Shown: piece by piece, positions 28,510 to 31,326 of the stretch
Layout of the letters: every line of letters begins with the position of its first letter
Numbering within the stretch: position 1 is the first letter of the stretch
The notes under the pieces: model-generated
Database searches by the model: none
Told to the model about the DNA's origin: nothing
Seen by the model: only the letters and a program-made list of their open reading frames with translations
Program-made: the position numbers and the translations under genes
Source of the DNA: Larix sibirica
Lineage: Eukaryota > Streptophyta > Pinopsida > Pinales > Pinaceae
NCBI GenBank assembly: GCA_004151065.3
Contig: NWUY0304786513.1
Span: 1 to 31,326, forward strand
Direction: 5' to 3'
DNA: 31,326 nt

Positions 28510-29728
28510 TTTATTATGTGTTTATTGTGGATTCCAAATTTAGATAGCAATAATCTTGCTTCGGTTTCTCCTTTTCCCGAAACCGGATTCAATTGCGCAA
28601 TTGCCCTGTGCCAATTCCTTCGTGCAATGAATGGCTTTTAGAACAGTTCAGTATTTCACCCTCATTGTGAATTTAATTGCATTCTCCTTTTAAGTCTCTT
28701 TTATTCCCGCTAATTCAATCTTACCACACTTTGCTAGTTAGCCCAATAGATGAAGCGGAGTTTATGTGGGAATGACTGCTTGTTTTCTTTAAAATCCCCT
28801 AATTCCTTCTTTTTGCGGTGGAGTCTATCTATTAGATATGTAACCTTCCATATTTCCCTAGTTTTAGCTAGTTTTTAGAATTATGCTGATCCTGGGTACT
28901 CCATCATTTAGAATAGAAGGGCATTGGTTTAGAGCAGGGTTAGTAGCTGGTGAGCACTTTCCACTAACCTAATATTTTGAGAGGCCCTCTTAGGATCATC
29001 AGGCCAAGTAGGATCAGAGATATCGCCGGGTCAAAACCACAATTCTTGAATGCGTGCCCGACCTAATTCTGTCCATGTTAAAGGAAGGGCTAACTGGGAG
29101 TGGGGATTGAAAATACCTAAGTAGAGATAGCAAATCCTTTTCTTGAGGATCCAGAAGATGCATTCCTTTATTCTTTACGAGTGAGGTCCAGAACAAATGA
29201 AACGATCCACTCTATATAGAGCTAGCTATTGGTGTTTAAACAAATAAAAGTGTGCCTTCTCTAAGGAGTGCTAAAATAAAGCTAATAATAATAAGAATAA
29301 GGTAATTTACAACATAATAAGATGCATCCTAAAGAATAAAAAAAAGAAGATGAGGCAAGAAGATCCCTCAAAAGGAGGGGCTGGCACCAAGGGAAGGGTC
29401 TGTAAGCATTGAACCTTGTGGCACTATTAGGTAGGGCAAATCAATCGAAGCTGGTCCAATCTGGCTGGGATCAGAACCAGGGCTTGTTCGAGCTTGCTGG
29501 ATAGATGGATGTGTAGGTGGCTGGGGGCGAGGAAGGTGCACGGAATGAACCCAGGATGGACGCTTTGACCACGGGCGGGATGTGGTGCTTCGATTTATAC
29601 TTCGATGCTTATGCGAAATTTACCATTTACGAAGAATTTATTGCTTGCTCGACAATAGGAGGGTCAAGGATTCCAGGCAGCTATGTTGGTAACCTGTGGG
29701 TAATCTCTGAGGTCTTAAGAACTGCTAT
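28510..29728. other. Gene-free spacer
   Basis: No supported gene. An open frame at 29517-29735 begins GTG and has no recognised domain. Purine-rich AAGAATAAAAAAAAGAAGATGAGG near 29330-29355 is simple sequence. Confidence 0.4.
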
Positions 29729-30053
29729 GTTCTAGAACATATCCACTGCATCTATTTCAAAGTATCTTTGTTGCGCAGGGTTTAACTTCAGCGGTCCTGG
29801 GACTGCCTTCTTGATCTGGCCAGGTTCGATATTGGTTACAGCTGCTCTGGTTATTTCACCTCACCTAGTGATGGCATTGATGGTTGGTCTACCCTCTCTG
29901 ATCGGCAGTCTTGGCTCAGAGTTAACTAGGTTTGTATTCCACTAAAAAGTCTTGGCTTGCTACCTTCCAATCAAATAAAGGCAGTCTTCGGCGGAATGTA
30001 TAGTTTTTATGCAATGGTTGCATCGTGGCCTTGTAGGTCGAGGGAAGTCACGT
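29729..30053 (-). pseudogene. Ty3/gypsy gag zinc-knuckle region
   Basis: On the minus strand the frame from about 30053 reads a CCHC zinc knuckle, CNHCIKTIHSAEDC (C-x2-C-x4-H-x4-C, 29981-30022), which in gag binds the element's RNA. Then follow LYLIGR, NTNLVNSEPRLPIREGRPTI, NAITR and TNIEPGQIKKAV, ending QQRYFEIDAVDMF and TAG. This order, knuckle then a VNSEPRxPxxGxPxINxxTR stretch, is that of the gag/protease border in plant gypsy elements. In-frame stops after LIGR, KTF and ITR show it is dead. All four knuckle ligands survive. Confidence 0.8.
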
Positions 30054-30054
30054 G

Positions 30055-30386
30055 TCATGTGGCTAATTTATTCAGAATTAGAATAGCACACAGGGCTAGT
30101 GCATCCTTTGGTCCTTCCTCCTCAATATATGCCTCAATACCTCTATCCACCTTGGTTTCTATCTTGTCCTCTCCCTTGCCCTCCCTTCGGTCAAGCAAGC
30201 TTTTCCTTGGGGTTGCGCATTTTCTGCAACCCTGAATGAAGTGCGGTCCATTCTTTCAGCCAGAGCATCCAAGGCTAAAAACTTATCTGTACTGTGAGCT
30301 AATATTTCCATTATGTAATTATTGTGCATCTGTCCTTCATTATGTGACTCTCTAGCTGGGGTAATATACCTTGTGCCTAGAGCTTC
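30055..30386 (-). pseudogene. Gag-like upstream region, two frames
   Basis: Upstream of the zinc knuckle on the same strand, one frame (30386 to 30159) reads EALGTRYITPARESHNEGQM then STDKFLALDALAERMDRTSF and RVAENAQ. A second frame overlapping its end (about 30180 to 30055) reads KGEDKIETKVDRGIEAYIEE and GPKDALALCAILILNK. The switch falls in the copy of the circle-junction repeat at 30173-30206, so that repeat sits at the frameshift and may be an insertion. Both frames look coding (charged, helical). Assignment to gag rests on adjacency and composition only. Confidence 0.45.
30173..30206. repeat. Internal copy of the circle-junction repeat
   Basis: Twenty-seven bases at 30173-30199 match 8-34 (equivalently 31296-31322) exactly and in the same orientation. 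The continuation to 30206 matches 44-61, the second GGTCAAGCAAG copy beside the junction. It lies inside the minus-strand gag-like frame at 30159-30386, so the repeat is either part of that element or an insertion into it. Recombination between the two direct copies would excise about 1.1 kb containing the protease fragment. Confidence 0.8.
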
Positions 30387-30580
30387 TTAGCCTGCTTCTA
30401 GTATACCAAAACCTTCTCAAGTAAATGAGATAGCATCTACTTACTTTATGGCATAGAAATACAAAACCACAACAAGTCTACACTTTGCCATGTGATCATT
30501 TCACTTTTTATCTTACCATGATGCCATCTGATTCTGAAATGATGGTAGCTTATGATCCATCCCTTTATATTTAGTACACT
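30387..30580. other. Short spacer
   Basis: Nothing recognised between the divergent gag and protease fragments. Confidence 0.4.
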
Positions 30581-31000
30581 ATAGGAGCTTTTTATATCAA
30601 GAGTGTCCTCGTTGATTACAGATCTAGTAGAATAAATGTCATATGATGTTTTGTTTCACTCGCATTATACTGATGTTTACATTAAAGTGACAAGAAGCAC
30701 CTGTCGAGTAAATGATTCTAATTCAATAGTTGTAGGTGTAATCAATTTGTCTATCATTGTTGGACTAGTTAGCCTTATAACTCCATTATTTGTTATTAAT
30801 AAAGAGCTTAATTCTAAGTTGTTGCTTGGTAAACCGTGGATTCATTGTATGCACACTGTGCCATCATCATTATATCGATGTATTTTTTATTTTTTAAGGG
30901 GAAAGTCCATGTTGTCCCTATAAAGAAAAACCCCCTATATTATTGTCCTATTAACACTCTTGTTGAGCATCCTGGCCAAAAGGTAATAACCTCATTGTAG
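30581..31000 (+). pseudogene. Ty3/gypsy aspartic protease fragment
   Basis: Three frame segments on the plus strand. The first (30581-30655) reads IGAFYIKSVLVDYRSSRINV; this is the active-site region of a retropepsin, where the family has Asp-Ser/Thr-Gly, but here the two residues after the Asp (codon 30614-30616) are Tyr-Arg. The second (about 30636-30923) has VVGVINLSIIVGLVSLITPL then FVINKELNSKLLLGKPWIH and MHTVPSSLYRCI, the conserved C-terminal half with the L-L-G-x-P-W-I-H signature. The third, from about 30899, continues GKVHVVPIKKNPLYY to a TAG at 30998. The enzyme would cleave the gag-pol polyprotein in an intact element; this copy is dead. It lies on the strand opposite to the nearby gag pieces. 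Confidence 0.85.
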
Positions 31001-31288
31001 TGTTATAGTGACCATTCTAGTCACCAAGTTATAGCTAGTCCCCCTTATCTAGACAAGTAAGCCACTATTATATCTACTTCTTAACCTCCAACTGAAGATC
31101 CTTTTCAAATAGTCGTTATGCCCCAAAGCTATAGCCACTTTATAAATAGATAGTTTACCCTTTCCCAATAGTGTAAAACATGACCTTCAAAAACCAAGTC
31201 GCCCAACATCCAGCTCCGGTCATTCGCCCAACACATCCAATCCACCTTCTAAGGGCCGGTTAAACCTTTCTCTCACCATTATACGCCC
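31001..31288. other. Spacer up to the circle junction
   Basis: No supported gene. PPTEDPFQIVVMPQSYSHF-like codons near 31090-31145 may be further decayed polyprotein sequence, too short to call. The junction repeat follows. Confidence 0.35.
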
Positions 31289-31326
31289 TTGCCCTCCCTT
31301 GCCCTCCCTTCGGTCAAGCAAGTATA
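31289..31326. repeat. Terminal direct repeat (right copy), circular overlap
   Basis: Exact copy of bases 1-38; see the left copy. On the circle this sequence exists once. Confidence 0.85.

Noticed and set aside
29517-29735. 72-codon plus frame with FDLYFDAYAKF, reminiscent of gypsy RNase H
   Set aside because: Only a few residues resemble the family, the conserved acidic motifs that follow are missing, and it begins GTG.

Overview
The window looks like one small circular mitochondrial chromosome of a seed plant. Its first 38 bases (1-38) are repeated exactly as its last 38 (31289-31326), as an unclipped circular assembly would be, giving a circle of 31,288 bp. Sparse gene content, a plant-mitochondrial tRNA-Lys derivative, many short dispersed repeats, and decayed nuclear-type retrotransposon pieces all fit plant mtDNA. 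The retroelement wording (Ty3/gypsy integrase and gag fragments) resembles that of gymnosperms, so a conifer or relative is my best guess; this is inference from memory of such families, not a search.

Layout. 1-1.05 kb: junction repeat, two short tandem repeats and a Ty3/gypsy gag fragment on the minus strand. 1.05-5.4 kb: no recognised gene; a 12-bp stem-loop, a GTT-rich tract and an alternating purine-pyrimidine tract. 5.48-6.79 kb: an unrecognised minus-strand ORF, then a frameshifted Ty3/gypsy integrase (plus). 6.8-10.9 kb: gene-poor DNA carrying a degenerate dispersed repeat family marked by GGACGGG. 10.96-11.73 kb: the most gene-like unit, a 208-codon minus-strand ORF built on two 44-residue repeats, followed 77 bp downstream by a tRNA-Lys-like gene from which the anticodon is deleted. 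11.8-13.5 kb: a duplicated hairpin element whose second copy supplies the start of a 68-codon membrane-type ORF. 14.4-16.4 kb: a cluster of small unrecognised ORFs. 16.4-21.1 kb: no supported gene. 21.1-22.75 kb: a broken coiled-coil-like frame (minus) and a LINE reverse-transcriptase fragment (plus). 24.0-25.7 kb: four copies of an AT-rich repeat. 26.1-26.9 kb: two ATG-started ORFs (83 and 127 codons) joined by a repeat. 26.9-28.3 kb: a stretch dense in stop codons. 29.7-31.0 kb: gag zinc-knuckle region (minus) and protease fragment (plus) of Ty3/gypsy type.

No intact standard mitochondrial protein gene, rRNA or normal tRNA is recognisable. If the circle is real, it would be a chromosome with no conventional gene. 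The most notable candidate system is the 208-codon repeat ORF with the anticodonless tRNA-like element just downstream, which could act as a 3' processing signal (t-element) and not as a tRNA.
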